A stretch of DNA of 64,000 nt from Micromonospora sp. LH3U1 (GCF_028475105.1 NZ_CP116936.1:1674001-1738000); one strand, 5' to 3'. Shown: positions 1-8,498, counted from the first letter of the stretch. Notes: generated from the sequence alone by a model not told the origin. Program-made: numbers and translations.

Positions 1-329
1 TCACCGCCAGCGAGCGGGCCGCCCAGCTGCGGGCCGAGGCCGACGCGGAAGCCGCCGGGGTCACCGGTGCGGAGCTCACCGCGATGGCGTCCTCCGCGCC
101 GGTGGAGGCTCCGGCCAAGCCGGAAGCCATCGCGCAGCCGGCCCAGGAGATGGCCGAGGTCGCCGCCGCCAAGCCGGCTCCGAACGTGGGTTCCAGCACC
201 GAACTGCTGGAGGCCGTGATCGGCAAGGCCGCCGACGCGCCGCTCTGCTTCACCTGCGGTACGAAGATGCGCCCGGCCGGCAGCTGCTACGTCTGCGAGG
301 GCTGCGGCTCCACCAGCGGCTGCAGCTGA
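1..329 (+). CDS. nrdJ: Vitamin B12-dependent ribonucleotide reductase, C-terminal fragment
   Basis: This is the 3' end of a class II (adenosylcobalamin-dependent) ribonucleotide reductase, which makes deoxyribonucleotides in the cytosol. The open frame is already running at the left edge, so the start and catalytic barrel lie outside the window. About 109 residues are visible: an Ala/Glu-rich linker, then a terminal zinc ribbon of the form CxxC...CxxCxxC (CFTCGTKM, then CYVCEGCG) ending SGCS. This Cys-rich tail is typical of actinobacterial NrdJ and re-reduces the active site. A strong hairpin terminator follows 12 bases after the stop. The identification rests on the tail alone, but that tail is distinctive. 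Confidence 0.9.
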   Translation, partial: TASERAAQLRAEADAEAAGVTGAELTAMASSAPVEAPAKPEAIAQPAQEMAEVAAAKPAPNVGSSTELLEAVIGKAADAPLCFTCGTKMRPAGSCYVCEGCGSTSGCS

Positions 330-340
330 CGTACGCATCA

Positions 341-380
341 GCGCTGCCCCGGCCTCCCGCATCGGAGGTCGGGGCAGCGC
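341..380 (+). terminator. Rho-independent terminator of nrdJ
   Basis: A 17-bp stem (341-357 with 364-380, one G-T wobble) closes a 6-base loop and is followed by CGTTTCC. It lies immediately after the nrdJ stop. Confidence 0.85.
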
Positions 381-432
381 CGTTTCCAAGTTGCTGTCAA
401 CGCGCCGCCTGTCTCCGTCCCGGGTTGGCGCA

Positions 433-503
433 GCGATCTTGCAGGTTCGGTCGCCGTTCTGCGCGAGATGCCCCTTAGGTCGGGGCAGCAAGTGCAAGAT
501 CGC
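433..503. repeat. Intergenic inverted repeat R1 (CAAGATCGCG subfamily)
   Basis: Perfect 11-bp arms GCGATCTTGCA (433-443) and TGCAAGATCGC (493-503) flank a 49-base centre. Both the left arm with its following TTCGGTCGCC and the right arm with GGCAG before it are shared with the element at 42044-42118, so the two are copies of one element and not chance hairpins. It sits in the convergent gap between nrdJ and the monooxygenase remnant. No ORF in 330-638 looks genuine; this element and R2 account for most of the gap. Confidence 0.8.
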
Positions 504-523
504 GCAGGCGAGGGCGCAAGGCT

Positions 524-600
524 CGTCGATCATGGAGTTGTGGTGCCTGTTAGGCGCAATGATGGGTGCTTTGTCACCCACCACAACTCCTTGATCGACG
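524..600. repeat. Intergenic inverted repeat R2 (GATCATGGAGTT subfamily)
   Basis: 22-nt arms 524-545 and 579-600 pair with one mismatch; the core is CGATCATGGAGTTGTGGTG. The arm is nearly identical to that of the element at 63434-63508. It lies 20 bases after R1 in the same convergent gap. Confidence 0.8.
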
Positions 601-638
601 CTGAGTAGTTGTGAGGGACCTGCTTCGGCTACTGAGCA

Positions 639-1195
639 TCAAGTAATCATGGTGTTGGGCGGTGGAACCGCGAGTGGGCTCAGGGCTGGGCTAACAGCGG
701 GCCGTAGTTCGAGCGGAAACATCTGCTCGCCGAGGCGGCGTATCACCGTGTCGCGGAGCGTCGGCAGGAGGCCGGTGGCCTTGTCCCGGCGGTGCGTCTG
801 GCTGAGCACCCATCCCGTACGCGGGCGGCGCCGCTCCACGTACCCGCGCAACGCGTCGGCTACCGAACCGGCGGCGGCCAACGACGAAGCGAGCACGACC
901 GCGTCTTCCAGGGTCATTGCCGCGCCCTGGGCCATGTTCGGCGAGGTGGCGTGGGCGGCGTCGCCGATCAGCAGCACCGGCCCCCGGGACCAGGAGTCGA
1001 GCACGACCTCCTGGTTCGGCCCAGCGTGCAGGGTGTCGTCGTCGTAGTAGCAGTACGTCTGCTCGGCGCTGATCGGGATCGTCAGGAACTGCCTACCCCG
1101 CCCCAACTGCACCCACCCGGCCGGCTCGTCGTCGATGCGGGGAGCCACCCAGCCGAGGTTGCGGGCCGCCTGTTCCGGCCGACGCAGCACTCTAC
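639..1195 (-). pseudogene. Truncated FAD-dependent monooxygenase (C-terminal remnant)
   Basis: About 185 codons on the minus strand match the C-terminal half of a flavoprotein aromatic-ring hydroxylase (UbiH/PHBH type). The FAD-binding motif LLIGDAAHATSP is followed by a typical GAAMTLEDAVVLA helix. The N-terminal Rossmann GxGxxG half is missing: upstream of about 1195 the same frame simply runs antisense to the DUF2332 gene. Near the break the plus strand carries a short tail (GCC at 1178 to TGA at 1231, reading ADAALYEEGELAHANGG) that may be the end of another lost gene. I infer a deletion or rearrangement scar. The frame remains open to a stop at 639, so the loss could be recent. Confidence 0.65.
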
Positions 1196-1262
1196 GAGGA
1201 GGGTGAGCTGGCGCACGCCAACGGGGGCTGAATTGCCGGGGAACGGCTGCGACCATGAGGGT

Positions 1263-2198
1263 ATGACGACCGCTGAGGCGTACGCCGAGTTTGGCAGCCG
1301 CGAGGCGCGCGGGGTGTCGCCCACATACGAGCGCCTGTCGTACGCCGTCGCCCACGACGAGGCCCTGCTTGCCCTGCTCGACACGCTCCCGCCGGGCAAG
1401 CGGCAGCCGAATCTGCTGTTCGGCGTCGTCCGCTGGCTCGGTGGCCCGGTCGAGGACCCTGCGGCGTTTCACGAATACACGGCGGCGAACTGGCCGACCA
1501 TCGAGGCGCAGATGCGAGTTCGGGCGACCCAGACGAACGAGAGCGGCCGCTGCGCGGTCCTGCTGCCGGTGCTCGCCGCGCTGCCGCAGCCCCTCGCCCT
1601 GCTGGAGGTGGGCGCGTCAGCTGGGCTCTGCCTCTACCCCGACCGGTACGCGTACCGCTACGGCGAACATCAGGTCGGCTCCGGTGAGCCCGTCCTGGAG
1701 TGCGCGGCGGTCGGGTTGGTGCCGCCGGCACGCATACCCCAGGTGGTGTGGCGGGCTGGCCTGGACCTCAACCCGCTCGACGTGACCGACCCCGACGGCG
1801 TGTCCTGGTTGGACGCGCTGATCTGGCCGGAGCACGAGCACCGGCGGGCCCGGCTGCGCGCCGCGACGGCGGTCGCCGCCGCCGACCCGCCGCTGCTGGT
1901 CCGCGGTGATCTGGTGGACGACCTGCCGGCGCTGGCGGCCCGGGCGCCGGCCGATGCGACGCTGGTGGTCTTCCACACGTCCGTGCTCTACCAGGTGCCG
2001 CCGCCGCGGCGGGAGGCGTTCGTCCGGCTGGTCCGTGAGCTGCCTGGGCACTGGGTGGCGAACGAGGCGCCCGAGGTGCTGCGGTATGACGGGTTGCCCG
2101 ACCCGCCGAACGATGCGTCGCACAACGTCCTCGCGCTGGACGGCACACCGGTGGCCTGGACCCGAGGCCACGGCCAGGAGATGACCTGGTTCGGCTGA
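1263..2198 (+). CDS. DUF2332 family protein
   Basis: A 311-residue cytosolic protein of the DUF2332 family, whose function is unknown. ATG 1263 was chosen because the text before it has no family resemblance; the protein then reads MTTAEAYAEFGSREARGVSP, the usual family N-terminus. Family-type blocks visible include LLPVLAALPQPLALLEVGAS near residue 105 (a Rossmann-like strand-loop, methyltransferase-like in appearance) and LVVFHTSVLYQVP near 240. No signal peptide or membrane segment is present. It ends 13 bases from the stop of the convergent MerR gene. A SAM-binding role is only inference from the LLEVGAS block. Confidence 0.8.
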   Translation: MTTAEAYAEFGSREARGVSPTYERLSYAVAHDEALLALLDTLPPGKRQPNLLFGVVRWLGGPVEDPAAFHEYTAANWPTIEAQMRVRATQTNESGRCAVLLPVLAALPQPLALLEVGASAGLCLYPDRYAYRYGEHQVGSGEPVLECAAVGLVPPARIPQVVWRAGLDLNPLDVTDPDGVSWLDALIWPEHEHRRARLRAATAVAAADPPLLVRGDLVDDLPALAARAPADATLVVFHTSVLYQVPPPRREAFVRLVRELPGHWVANEAPEVLRYDGLPDPPNDASHNVLALDGTPVAWTRGHGQEMTWFG

Positions 2199-2211
2199 CC
2201 GACCCGTCAGC

Positions 2212-3153
2212 TCAGGTGGGGGGTTGGGGCATCCGGGCGTGCAGGGCCTGGATGAACCAGACCACCGCCGGCGTGACCGCACCGCCGGTCGACCAGCCGT
2301 TGACCACTGACAGCAGGTCGAGGTAGCGGTCCCGGCGGGGGTCGTTCGCCACGCTCAGCCGGTCGAGCAGCCGCTGGCGCAGATCGGCGTCGTCGGGGCG
2401 GCCCTGGAGGCGCGCGTACCGGCTGGTGACCGCCGTGAGCACGGCATCGGCCCCGGGCCCGGTCGGATCGAGACCGGCCGCCAGGGCGGGAGCCACCGCG
2501 TCCCGGACGACCGCGACGGCGTCCGGGCGGGGCAGGCCCGGTACGTCGTGGTCGGCGGCGTGCTGCCGCGCCAACCGCCGCATACTCGCGCGGAAGGTGG
2601 GGTCCTGGCACAACTCGGCGAGCTCCAGCCACGCCTCGACCTGCTCGGTGGTGGGATCGTCGGGCAGCTCAGGCGTCATCGAGACGACGACGCCCGGGTA
2701 CGTGGGCTGGTCGCCCAAGCCCTCGAAGACGGTGTTCAGGAAGTCGCCCACCAGGTGCCCCCGTTCGCGCGTGGTGAGCTGGGCCAGCCGGTGCAGGTCG
2801 TCGACCTCGGCCGGGCCCGACCCGCGCCTCGCCGCGACGGTGAGCACCGCCCGCCGCAGCCCCAACACCCGAATCTGGACCGCCAGCGCCTCGGCGTGCG
2901 CGGCGGCCACCTCGTGCAGGGGCACCTCGTGGTTCACCACCCGCCGGATGGTGGCCAGGTCCATGCCCAGGTCGCGCAGTGTGCGGACCAGCTCCAGCCG
3001 GGCGGCGGCGTCCGGGCCGTACTGCCGGTAGCCGGCCGGGCTTCGGTCGGTCGGTGGCACGATCCCGCTGTCGGCGTAGTACCGGATGGTCTTGACGCTC
3101 AGGCCGGTCCGCCGCGCCAGGTCGCCGATCGTGTACCGCGTATCACCGCTCAT
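2212..3153 (-). CDS. MerR family transcriptional regulator
   Basis: A 313-residue regulator with an N-terminal winged HTH of the MerR type (about residues 6-75): YTIGDLARRTGLSVKTIRYY, then GYRQYG and the second helix pair. The long C-terminal region (residues 100-313) lacks the Cys clusters of metal or SoxR sensors, so a small-molecule or drug effector is more likely. ATG 3153 was preferred over a GTG three codons upstream because a MerR-type promoter with its -10 box ending 7 nt before this ATG fits a leaderless transcript. It lies downstream of, and in the same direction as, an MFS exporter gene, which suggests the pair answers one substrate. Confidence 0.85.
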   Translation of the reverse strand: MSGDTRYTIGDLARRTGLSVKTIRYYADSGIVPPTDRSPAGYRQYGPDAAARLELVRTLRDLGMDLATIRRVVNHEVPLHEVAAAHAEALAVQIRVLGLRRAVLTVAARRGSGPAEVDDLHRLAQLTTRERGHLVGDFLNTVFEGLGDQPTYPGVVVSMTPELPDDPTTEQVEAWLELAELCQDPTFRASMRRLARQHAADHDVPGLPRPDAVAVVRDAVAPALAAGLDPTGPGADAVLTAVTSRYARLQGRPDDADLRQRLLDRLSVANDPRRDRYLDLLSVVNGWSTGGAVTPAVVWFIQALHARMPQPPT

Positions 3154-3160
3154 GCCCCCC

Positions 3161-3191
3161 ACCCTCGCGTCTCCCCCCGGTGGAGACTCAA
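3161..3191 (-). promoter_or_regulatory. MerR-type autoregulatory promoter/operator
   Basis: On the minus strand a TTGAGT -35 box (3191-3186) and a GAGGGT -10 box (3166-3161) are separated by 19 bp, the over-long spacer characteristic of MerR-controlled promoters. The spacer holds the dyad GTCTCC-N7-GGAGAC (3187-3169). The -35 overlaps the stop of the MFS gene, and the -10 ends 7 nt before the merR ATG. Confidence 0.7.
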
Positions 3192-4462
3192 GCCTTCCCC
3201 GGCGGCGTGTCCCGCATCCGTCGCAGCGGGGAGCAGACCACGAAGAGGCACGCGGCCCAGGTGCCCAGCACGCACACCCAGAGCGCGCCGCGCAGCCCCA
3301 GCATGGTGCCGAGCGCGCCGCCGGTGAGCGCGCCGAGCGGGATCACCCCGAAACAGATCCAGAGGAACGCCGCGTTGACCCGGCCCAGGATCGCCGACGG
3401 TGTGATCCGCTGCCGGTACGACATCGCCGCCACGTTGAACAGCACCGCGTTGGCCGAGAACGCGGCCAGCCCGGCCCCGTAGAGCAGCATTCCCCAACCG
3501 GGCTGGGCCAGCGGCATGAGCAGGTAGAACGGACCCGGGACGGTCATCGCCACCCAGATCACCCGGGCCGAGCCGAGCCAGGCCGAGAGCCGAGCGGCCA
3601 GCACCCCGACCACCAGCCCACCGACGGCGCTGACCGAGAAGACCAGCCCCACCTGCACCGGGTTGGCGTGCAGCTCGCGGACCAGGAAGGTCACCTCGAT
3701 CGAACCGGACGCCATCACGAAGAAGTTCGACCAGGTGGTGCAGGCCAGGATGCTGACCAGGAGCGGCTGTCGGCGGATGAAACCGAGCCCGTCGGTCAGC
3801 TCAACCCGCAGCGGCACGCGGGGTGCCGGCTCGCGGCGTACCGGGGCTTCCCGGATCAGGATCAGCGTCAGCGCGCTGACCAGGAAGGCGAACCCGTTGG
3901 TCAGGAACGTGCGGGCGGCGCCGACCAGCCCGATCAACGCGCCGCTGATCGTCGGGCCGACCAGTTCGGCGGCGTCCTGGCTGATGACGAGCTTGGCGTT
4001 GCCGTCGACCAGCAGGTCCGCCGGCACCAGCCGGGGCAACAGGCTCTTGTACGCCACGGTGAACAGCACGGTGAGCACCCCACCGAGCCCGACCACCGCG
4101 TACAGGAAGGGCAGGGTGAGGTGGCCGACCAGGGCGGCCACCGGCAGGGACAGCATGAGCGCGGCCCGACCCAGATCACACGCGATCATCAGCCGCCGCT
4201 GGTCGAGCCGGTCGGCGATGATGCCCGCCGGCAGCGAGAAGAGCAGGTACGGCAGCCAGGCCAGGACTGTCAACAGGGAGATCTGGAAGACGCTGGCGTG
4301 CAGGGTGTCCGCGGCGAGCAGCGGCACCGCCACGCTGGCGATCCGAGTGCCCAGCTCGCTGACCGTCTGACCGCCCCAGAGCAGCAGGAAGTTCCGGGTG
4401 CGCCACAGCGACGGGGCCGTTTCCGCCTCGACCGCCGAGGACTGCTCCACCTGCTGACTCAC
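3188..4462 (-). CDS. MFS transporter (exporter type)
   Basis: A 424-residue major facilitator protein with about 12 hydrophobic spans and the EntS/MFS_3-type layout: an N-terminal WRTRNFLLLWGGQTVSELG, the conserved loop 2-3 element AGIIADRLDQRRLMI (the GxxxDRxxRR motif A), and a long central loop near residue 200. It sits in the inner membrane and probably exports a small hydrophobic compound or antibiotic. The downstream MerR gene begins 35 bases after its stop, with that gene's operator overlapping the stop. The substrate cannot be read from sequence. Confidence 0.85.
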   Translation of the reverse strand: MSQQVEQSSAVEAETAPSLWRTRNFLLLWGGQTVSELGTRIASVAVPLLAADTLHASVFQISLLTVLAWLPYLLFSLPAGIIADRLDQRRLMIACDLGRAALMLSLPVAALVGHLTLPFLYAVVGLGGVLTVLFTVAYKSLLPRLVPADLLVDGNAKLVISQDAAELVGPTISGALIGLVGAARTFLTNGFAFLVSALTLILIREAPVRREPAPRVPLRVELTDGLGFIRRQPLLVSILACTTWSNFFVMASGSIEVTFLVRELHANPVQVGLVFSVSAVGGLVVGVLAARLSAWLGSARVIWVAMTVPGPFYLLMPLAQPGWGMLLYGAGLAAFSANAVLFNVAAMSYRQRITPSAILGRVNAAFLWICFGVIPLGALTGGALGTMLGLRGALWVCVLGTWAACLFVVCSPLRRMRDTPPGKA

Positions 4463-4674
4463 GGTCGCTGCCTGTCTGCGCGGGTCTGCGCCGCCGGCCG
4501 GCGGCTCGCGGACTCTACCGGCGCGCCGACCTGCCCGGCACGGAATATTCGCCGGCCCCGGCCGCGGTGCCCAGCACCCACACGGACCGGGCCACCACCG
4601 GCCGGCTCGGACCCCGGCATGGGTACGGTCGTCGGGCCGGCCGGCGATCGGGCGGCGAAACGGAGGCCCGACCA

Positions 4675-5664
4675 GTGTCCATCGCGCTCATCACCCTCGG
4701 CGGCACCATCGCGATGGGTGGCGTGGACGCCGGCCGCCCCGGTGTGGTCACGCGACTCACCGGCGCGGACCTCACTGCTGCCGTGCCCGGCATCGCCGAG
4801 TTGGGCGTACCCGTGGACGTCCGGGACGCCCACGCGGTGCCCAGCGCCAACCTCACCGGCCGCCTCCTGCTCGACGTGGTCGGCGAGGCGTCCCGGGCAG
4901 TGGCCGAGGGCGCGACCGGTGTCGTGGTCACCCAGGGCACCGACACCCTGGAGGAGACGGCGTTCCTGGCCGACCTGATCTGGCCGCACGCCGCCCCGCT
5001 GGTCTTCACCGGTGCGATGCGCAACCCCACGCTGGCCGGCGCCGACGGGCCGGCGAACCTGCTCGCGGCCCTACGGGTGGCCGCCGCGCCGCACACCCGT
5101 GACCTGGGCGTGCTGGTCGCCGTCAACGACGAGGTGCACGCCGCCCGATGGCTGCGCAAGACGCACAGCACCAGCACCGCCACCTTCGCCTCGCCCAACA
5201 CCGGCCCTCTCGGCCAGGTGATCGAGGGGGAGGTGCGGGTGCTGACCCGGCCGGTTCGGCACGAGCCGCTGCCGCCGGTCGACCCGGACCGGCTCGACGC
5301 GACCCGGGTGGCCCTGTACGTGGTGACGATGGACGACGACGGCCTGCTGCTGAACGGCCTGGCCGACACTCACCACGCCCTGGTGGTGGCCGGCTTCGGG
5401 GTGGGACACGTGCCCTCCACGCTGGCGCCGCTGCTCGGGGACCTCGCCGAGCGGATACCGGTCGTCCTCACCTCCCGCGCCGGGGCCGGGTCGGTGCTGC
5501 GGCACACGTACGGGGCGGTTGGCTCGGAGACCGACCTGCAACGACGCGGCCTGCTCAACGGCGGGTTGCTCGACCCGTACAAGGCGCGGGTGCTGCTGCG
5601 GCTGCTGCTCGCCAACGGCGCCGGTCGGGACGAGGTGACCACCGCGCTGGCCCGGCACGGCTGA
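4675..5664 (+). CDS. ansA: L-asparaginase
   Basis: A 329-residue type I/II asparaginase that hydrolyses L-asparagine to aspartate and ammonia. Both catalytic signatures are intact: TLGGTIAMGG near residue 7 (nucleophile Thr11) and TQGTDTLEE at 86-94 (Thr89-Asp90). No signal peptide is visible, so it is probably cytosolic. GTG 4675 was chosen because a GGAGG ribosome site lies 8 bases upstream and the protein begins directly with the first beta strand; an in-frame ATG about 36 codons earlier has neither. It is divergent from the MFS gene. The gap 4463-4674 shows no other feature. Confidence 0.9.
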   Translation: MSIALITLGGTIAMGGVDAGRPGVVTRLTGADLTAAVPGIAELGVPVDVRDAHAVPSANLTGRLLLDVVGEASRAVAEGATGVVVTQGTDTLEETAFLADLIWPHAAPLVFTGAMRNPTLAGADGPANLLAALRVAAAPHTRDLGVLVAVNDEVHAARWLRKTHSTSTATFASPNTGPLGQVIEGEVRVLTRPVRHEPLPPVDPDRLDATRVALYVVTMDDDGLLLNGLADTHHALVVAGFGVGHVPSTLAPLLGDLAERIPVVLTSRAGAGSVLRHTYGAVGSETDLQRRGLLNGGLLDPYKARVLLRLLLANGAGRDEVTTALARHG

Positions 5665-5698
5665 GCAGCAGCCACCGGCCGTCCCTAGACTGCTGCGG

Positions 5699-5953
5699 GT
5701 GACCGGAGAGCGACGACCCCTGGCCGGCCGGCCGCTCACCGAGCCGCACCCGTCCCGGCTGCCTCCCGAGCACCCCGACCGGGCCCGGATCCTCGCCGCG
5801 CACGCCGCCGCGCTGGCCGCCGACGAGGCCGGATACCTCGACCCGGCGAGCGGGTTGTTCGTGCTCAGCGCCGGCTTCCTGGCCCGGCGCGGCACGTGCT
5901 GCGGACGAGGCTGCCGGCACTGCCCGTACGTGGATGATCCACAGTCCGGATAG
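5699..5953 (+). CDS. DUF5522-like small cysteine protein
   Basis: An 84-residue protein starting at GTG 5699, 34 bases after the asparaginase stop. The C-terminal half carries the cluster GTCCGRGCRHCPY, consistent with a metal or Fe-S site and typical of the short DUF5522 family found across bacteria. Its biochemical role is not known. Position and direction suggest co-transcription with the asparaginase gene. Confidence 0.75.
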   Translation: MTGERRPLAGRPLTEPHPSRLPPEHPDRARILAAHAAALAADEAGYLDPASGLFVLSAGFLARRGTCCGRGCRHCPYVDDPQSG

Positions 5954-6064
5954 CGTCGGCGGGCCGGCGAAACGAGGGCTTCCGCCCGACACCCACACCC
6001 CGTACGGTGTCCGACGGACATCGGGCGGGCGCCTTCCGCCGTCGGTCGGCGAGAGGGTGGAAAC

Positions 6065-6613
6065 GTGCGCGGGCGGATCGTGGTCGCCGGGCTGGCGGGG
6101 CTGCTGGTGAGCGGCTGCGCCGCCGAGGCCGATCCGGTGGCGGTGCCGCCCCCGGTGCCGATCGCGGTGGACGTGGCGGCGGCCTCCTCGGGCGGCGCCT
6201 GCCGGCTGCTGGACTTCACGGTGATCGAGCAACTGGTCAAGGTGCGCTTCGACGTGGCGGCGTCCAGCGAGCAGGGCGACACGCACACCTGCGTGGTCCG
6301 GGCCGGTGGCGCGCCGCTGCCGGAGCTGACGCTCAGCGTGACCGAGACCACGATCGACAAGGCCACCTTCGCCGCGGACGTGGTGCCCGACAAAGCGGCG
6401 AAGGTCACCGGGCTGGGCCAGCAGGCGTACAAGAGGACGACCGCTGCGGCGAGCGGCCACGGGCCAGTCGCCGAGGTGGGCTGGCTGGCCACCGACGGAA
6501 GGCTTGCCATGTTGAGCTGGACCGGTGCGCGTGGCAGCGCGCGCAGCGCGGTGGAGAAGCTGACCGCCGACCTGGCCGCACTGGCGAAAAAGGTGGACAC
6601 CGGGGCGCTGTGA
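6065..6613 (+). CDS. Putative lipoprotein
   Basis: A 182-residue secreted lipoprotein. A short basic N-terminus (MRGR) is followed by a hydrophobic stretch and a lipobox LVSGC with the acylated Cys near residue 18. The mature part has two cysteines that could pair (GGACRLL near 47 and HTCVVR near 74), matching the small DUF3558-like lipoproteins of actinobacteria, but I cannot assign the family firmly. GTG 6065 follows a purine-rich GAGAGGGTGG. The gap before it (5954-6064) holds only a short hairpin-prone GC stretch. Confidence 0.7.
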   Translation: MRGRIVVAGLAGLLVSGCAAEADPVAVPPPVPIAVDVAAASSGGACRLLDFTVIEQLVKVRFDVAASSEQGDTHTCVVRAGGAPLPELTLSVTETTIDKATFAADVVPDKAAKVTGLGQQAYKRTTAAASGHGPVAEVGWLATDGRLAMLSWTGARGSARSAVEKLTADLAALAKKVDTGAL

Positions 6614-6629
6614 CGCCGGGCCGGTTGCC

Positions 6630-6695
6630 TCGTCGATCTAGGGCATATTGCTGTCCACGGAGATCAACTCACGACCTTATGCCCTAGATCGACGA
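6630..6695. repeat. Intergenic inverted repeat R3
   Basis: A perfect 18-bp inverted repeat (6630-6647 with 6678-6695) with core TCGTCGATCTAGGGCATA flanks a 30-base centre, in the convergent gap between the lipoprotein and ideR. It begins 17 bases after the lipoprotein stop. A short CGGGG tandem run follows at 6716-6737. The stem contains GATC on both arms, like the other elements in this window, but shares no longer sequence with them. Confidence 0.75.
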
Positions 6696-6846
6696 TGGCT
6701 GGGGGCGGGACTCGCCGGGGCGGGGCGGGGCGGGGCGAGGTAGGCGACGGCTGCGGTGATCTTGCGGCTGATGCGCCGGGCCGACCCGGCCAGCAGCCGG
6801 TTGCCGGACTGGTGGCCGTGGCCGGTACAGCTCGGTTTGCGGTGAG

Positions 6847-7536
6847 TCAGTTGGCGGCGACGAAGACCCGGGAGGCGACCTCGCGGGGCAGCCGCACCCG
6901 GTCACCCGACCGGTCGATCGACACCCCGTCGCGCTCCTGCGCCACGGTCACCGTGGCACCCGGGTCGACACCGGCGGCGTGCAGTTGGCGCAACACGTCG
7001 GCGTCCTTCTGCACGCTCTCGCAGATCCGGCGCACCACGACCGGGCCGGAGAGGCCGGGGAAGGCCAGGTTGCGCTCGCTCTCAACGGCCTCGATGGCCT
7101 CCGCCGCCGGTGAGCCCAGCTCCTGCAGACCCGGGATCGGGTTGCCGTACGGAGAGCGGGTCGGGCGGTTGAGCAGGTCGTAGACCCGCTTCTCCACCGC
7201 GTCGCTCATCACGTGCTCCCAGCGGCAGGCCTCCTCGTGGGCCTCCTCGTAGGGCATCCCGATGACGTTGACCAGCAGCAGCTCTGCGAGGCGGTGCTTG
7301 CGCATCACCGACACGGCGCTGCCACGGCCCTGCGCGGTGAGCGTCAGGTGCCGGTCGCCCTCGACGGTGAGGAGGCCGTCGCGCTCCATCCGGGCGACGG
7401 TCTGGCTCACGGTGGGGCCGCTCTGCTGCAGCCGTTCGGCGATCCGGGCACGCAGCGGCGGCACCCCCTCCTCTTCCAACTCAAGGATGGTGCGTAGGTA
7501 CATTTCGGTCGTATCGACCAGGTCGTGAGACTTCAT
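6847..7536 (-). CDS. ideR: Iron-dependent repressor IdeR/DtxR
   Basis: A 229-residue metal-dependent repressor, close to mycobacterial IdeR in length and sequence. The N-terminal winged HTH reads LVDTTEMYLRTI then LRARIAERLQQSGPTVSQT. All metal ligands known for IdeR are present at a constant offset of two: Met12, His81, Glu85, His100, Cys104, Glu107 and His108 (within CRWEHVM). A C-terminal SH3-like domain follows (residues 150-229). It should bind Fe(II) and repress siderophore and iron-uptake genes. ATG 7536 was chosen because the family alignment starts there. A GGAGGG lies upstream. Confidence 0.95.
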   Translation of the reverse strand: MKSHDLVDTTEMYLRTILELEEEGVPPLRARIAERLQQSGPTVSQTVARMERDGLLTVEGDRHLTLTAQGRGSAVSVMRKHRLAELLLVNVIGMPYEEAHEEACRWEHVMSDAVEKRVYDLLNRPTRSPYGNPIPGLQELGSPAAEAIEAVESERNLAFPGLSGPVVVRRICESVQKDADVLRQLHAAGVDPGATVTVAQERDGVSIDRSGDRVRLPREVASRVFVAAN

Positions 7537-7637
7537 AACGTCAGCGGCCCTCCGATGCACGATGCTACCTCGGGTGTTGTGCCGGCGACCGCCGCCGAAC
7601 CGCGTGTGCCCGGCACGAATGGTGTTGGATGGTCGCC

Positions 7638-8498
7638 ATGTCCGGTACCCAGGAGCCGCTGGTCGAGGTCGATCGGCTCGCCGCCGAGCTCGACCACGCC
7701 GATCCGCCAACCCTGCTCGACGTCCGCTGGCGGCTCATCGGCCCACCCGGCCACGACGACTACCTCGCCGGCCATCTGCCCGGCGCGGTCTTCATCGACC
7801 TGGACACCGCGCTCTGCGGGGCGCCCGGCGCCGGCGGTCGGCACCCACTGCCCGACCCGGCCGCGTTGCAGGCCGCGCTACGGGCCGCCGGCGTCCGTGC
7901 CGGTCACCCCGTGGTGGTGTACGACGGCGGGGACGGCCTGGCCGCCGCTCGGGCCTGGTGGACGCTGCGCTGGGCGGGGCACCGCCCGGTGCGACTGCTG
8001 CACGGTGGCTACCCGGCCTGGGTCGCCGCCGGCCGTCCCGTCTCCACGGACGCGCCCGCCCCGACGTCCGGCGACGTCGTGGTACGCCCCGGTGATCTTC
8101 CGGTGCTCGACGCCGGGCAGGCCGCCGCGCTGGCCGCCGCGGACGACGCCGTGCTGCTCGACGTACGGGCGGCGCCCCGCTACCGGGGCGAGGTGGAGCC
8201 CATCGACCCCGTCGCCGGGCACGTGCCGGGGGCGGCGAACCTGCCCGCCGGGGAGTACGTCGGCCCGGACGGGCGCTTCCTGGCCGCCGATCTGTTGAGC
8301 GAGAAATTCGCCGCCGCCGGGGTGACCGAGGCGCGGGCCGTCGGGGCGTACTGCGGATCGGGTGTGACCGCCGCGCAGGCGGTGCTCGCGCTGCACCTGG
8401 CCGGTCGTACGGACGCTGCTCTCTATGTTGGATCGTGGAGCAACTGGGTGGCGGACCCGGCCCGACCGGTCGACTCCGGGCCGACTTCTGCTCGCTGA
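7638..8498 (+). CDS. Sulfurtransferase, tandem rhodanese domains
   Basis: A 286-residue two-domain rhodanese. The first domain (about 10-135) has GHLPGAVFIDLD but no Cys at its active loop (VVVYDGGDG), as is usual. The second (about 155-280) carries the catalytic loop AYCGSGVTA with Cys239. The CGSGVT loop is the form associated with 3-mercaptopyruvate sulfurtransferase rather than thiosulfate rhodanese. It is cytosolic. ATG 7638 is preferred to an ATG three codons earlier only because it gives a cleaner N-terminus. The gene is divergent from ideR across about 100 bases. Confidence 0.9.
   Translation: MSGTQEPLVEVDRLAAELDHADPPTLLDVRWRLIGPPGHDDYLAGHLPGAVFIDLDTALCGAPGAGGRHPLPDPAALQAALRAAGVRAGHPVVVYDGGDGLAAARAWWTLRWAGHRPVRLLHGGYPAWVAAGRPVSTDAPAPTSGDVVVRPGDLPVLDAGQAAALAAADDAVLLDVRAAPRYRGEVEPIDPVAGHVPGAANLPAGEYVGPDGRFLAADLLSEKFAAAGVTEARAVGAYCGSGVTAAQAVLALHLAGRTDAALYVGSWSNWVADPARPVDSGPTSAR

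Noticed and set aside
391..594. Short ORF in the nrdJ 3' gap
   Set aside because: It is made entirely of the R1 and R2 inverted repeats and has no ribosome site.
3086..4978. Long plus-strand open frame opposite the MFS gene
   Set aside because: Antisense shadow; low-complexity Glu/Arg/Pro/Gln text and no ribosome site, whereas the minus strand has a complete MFS protein.
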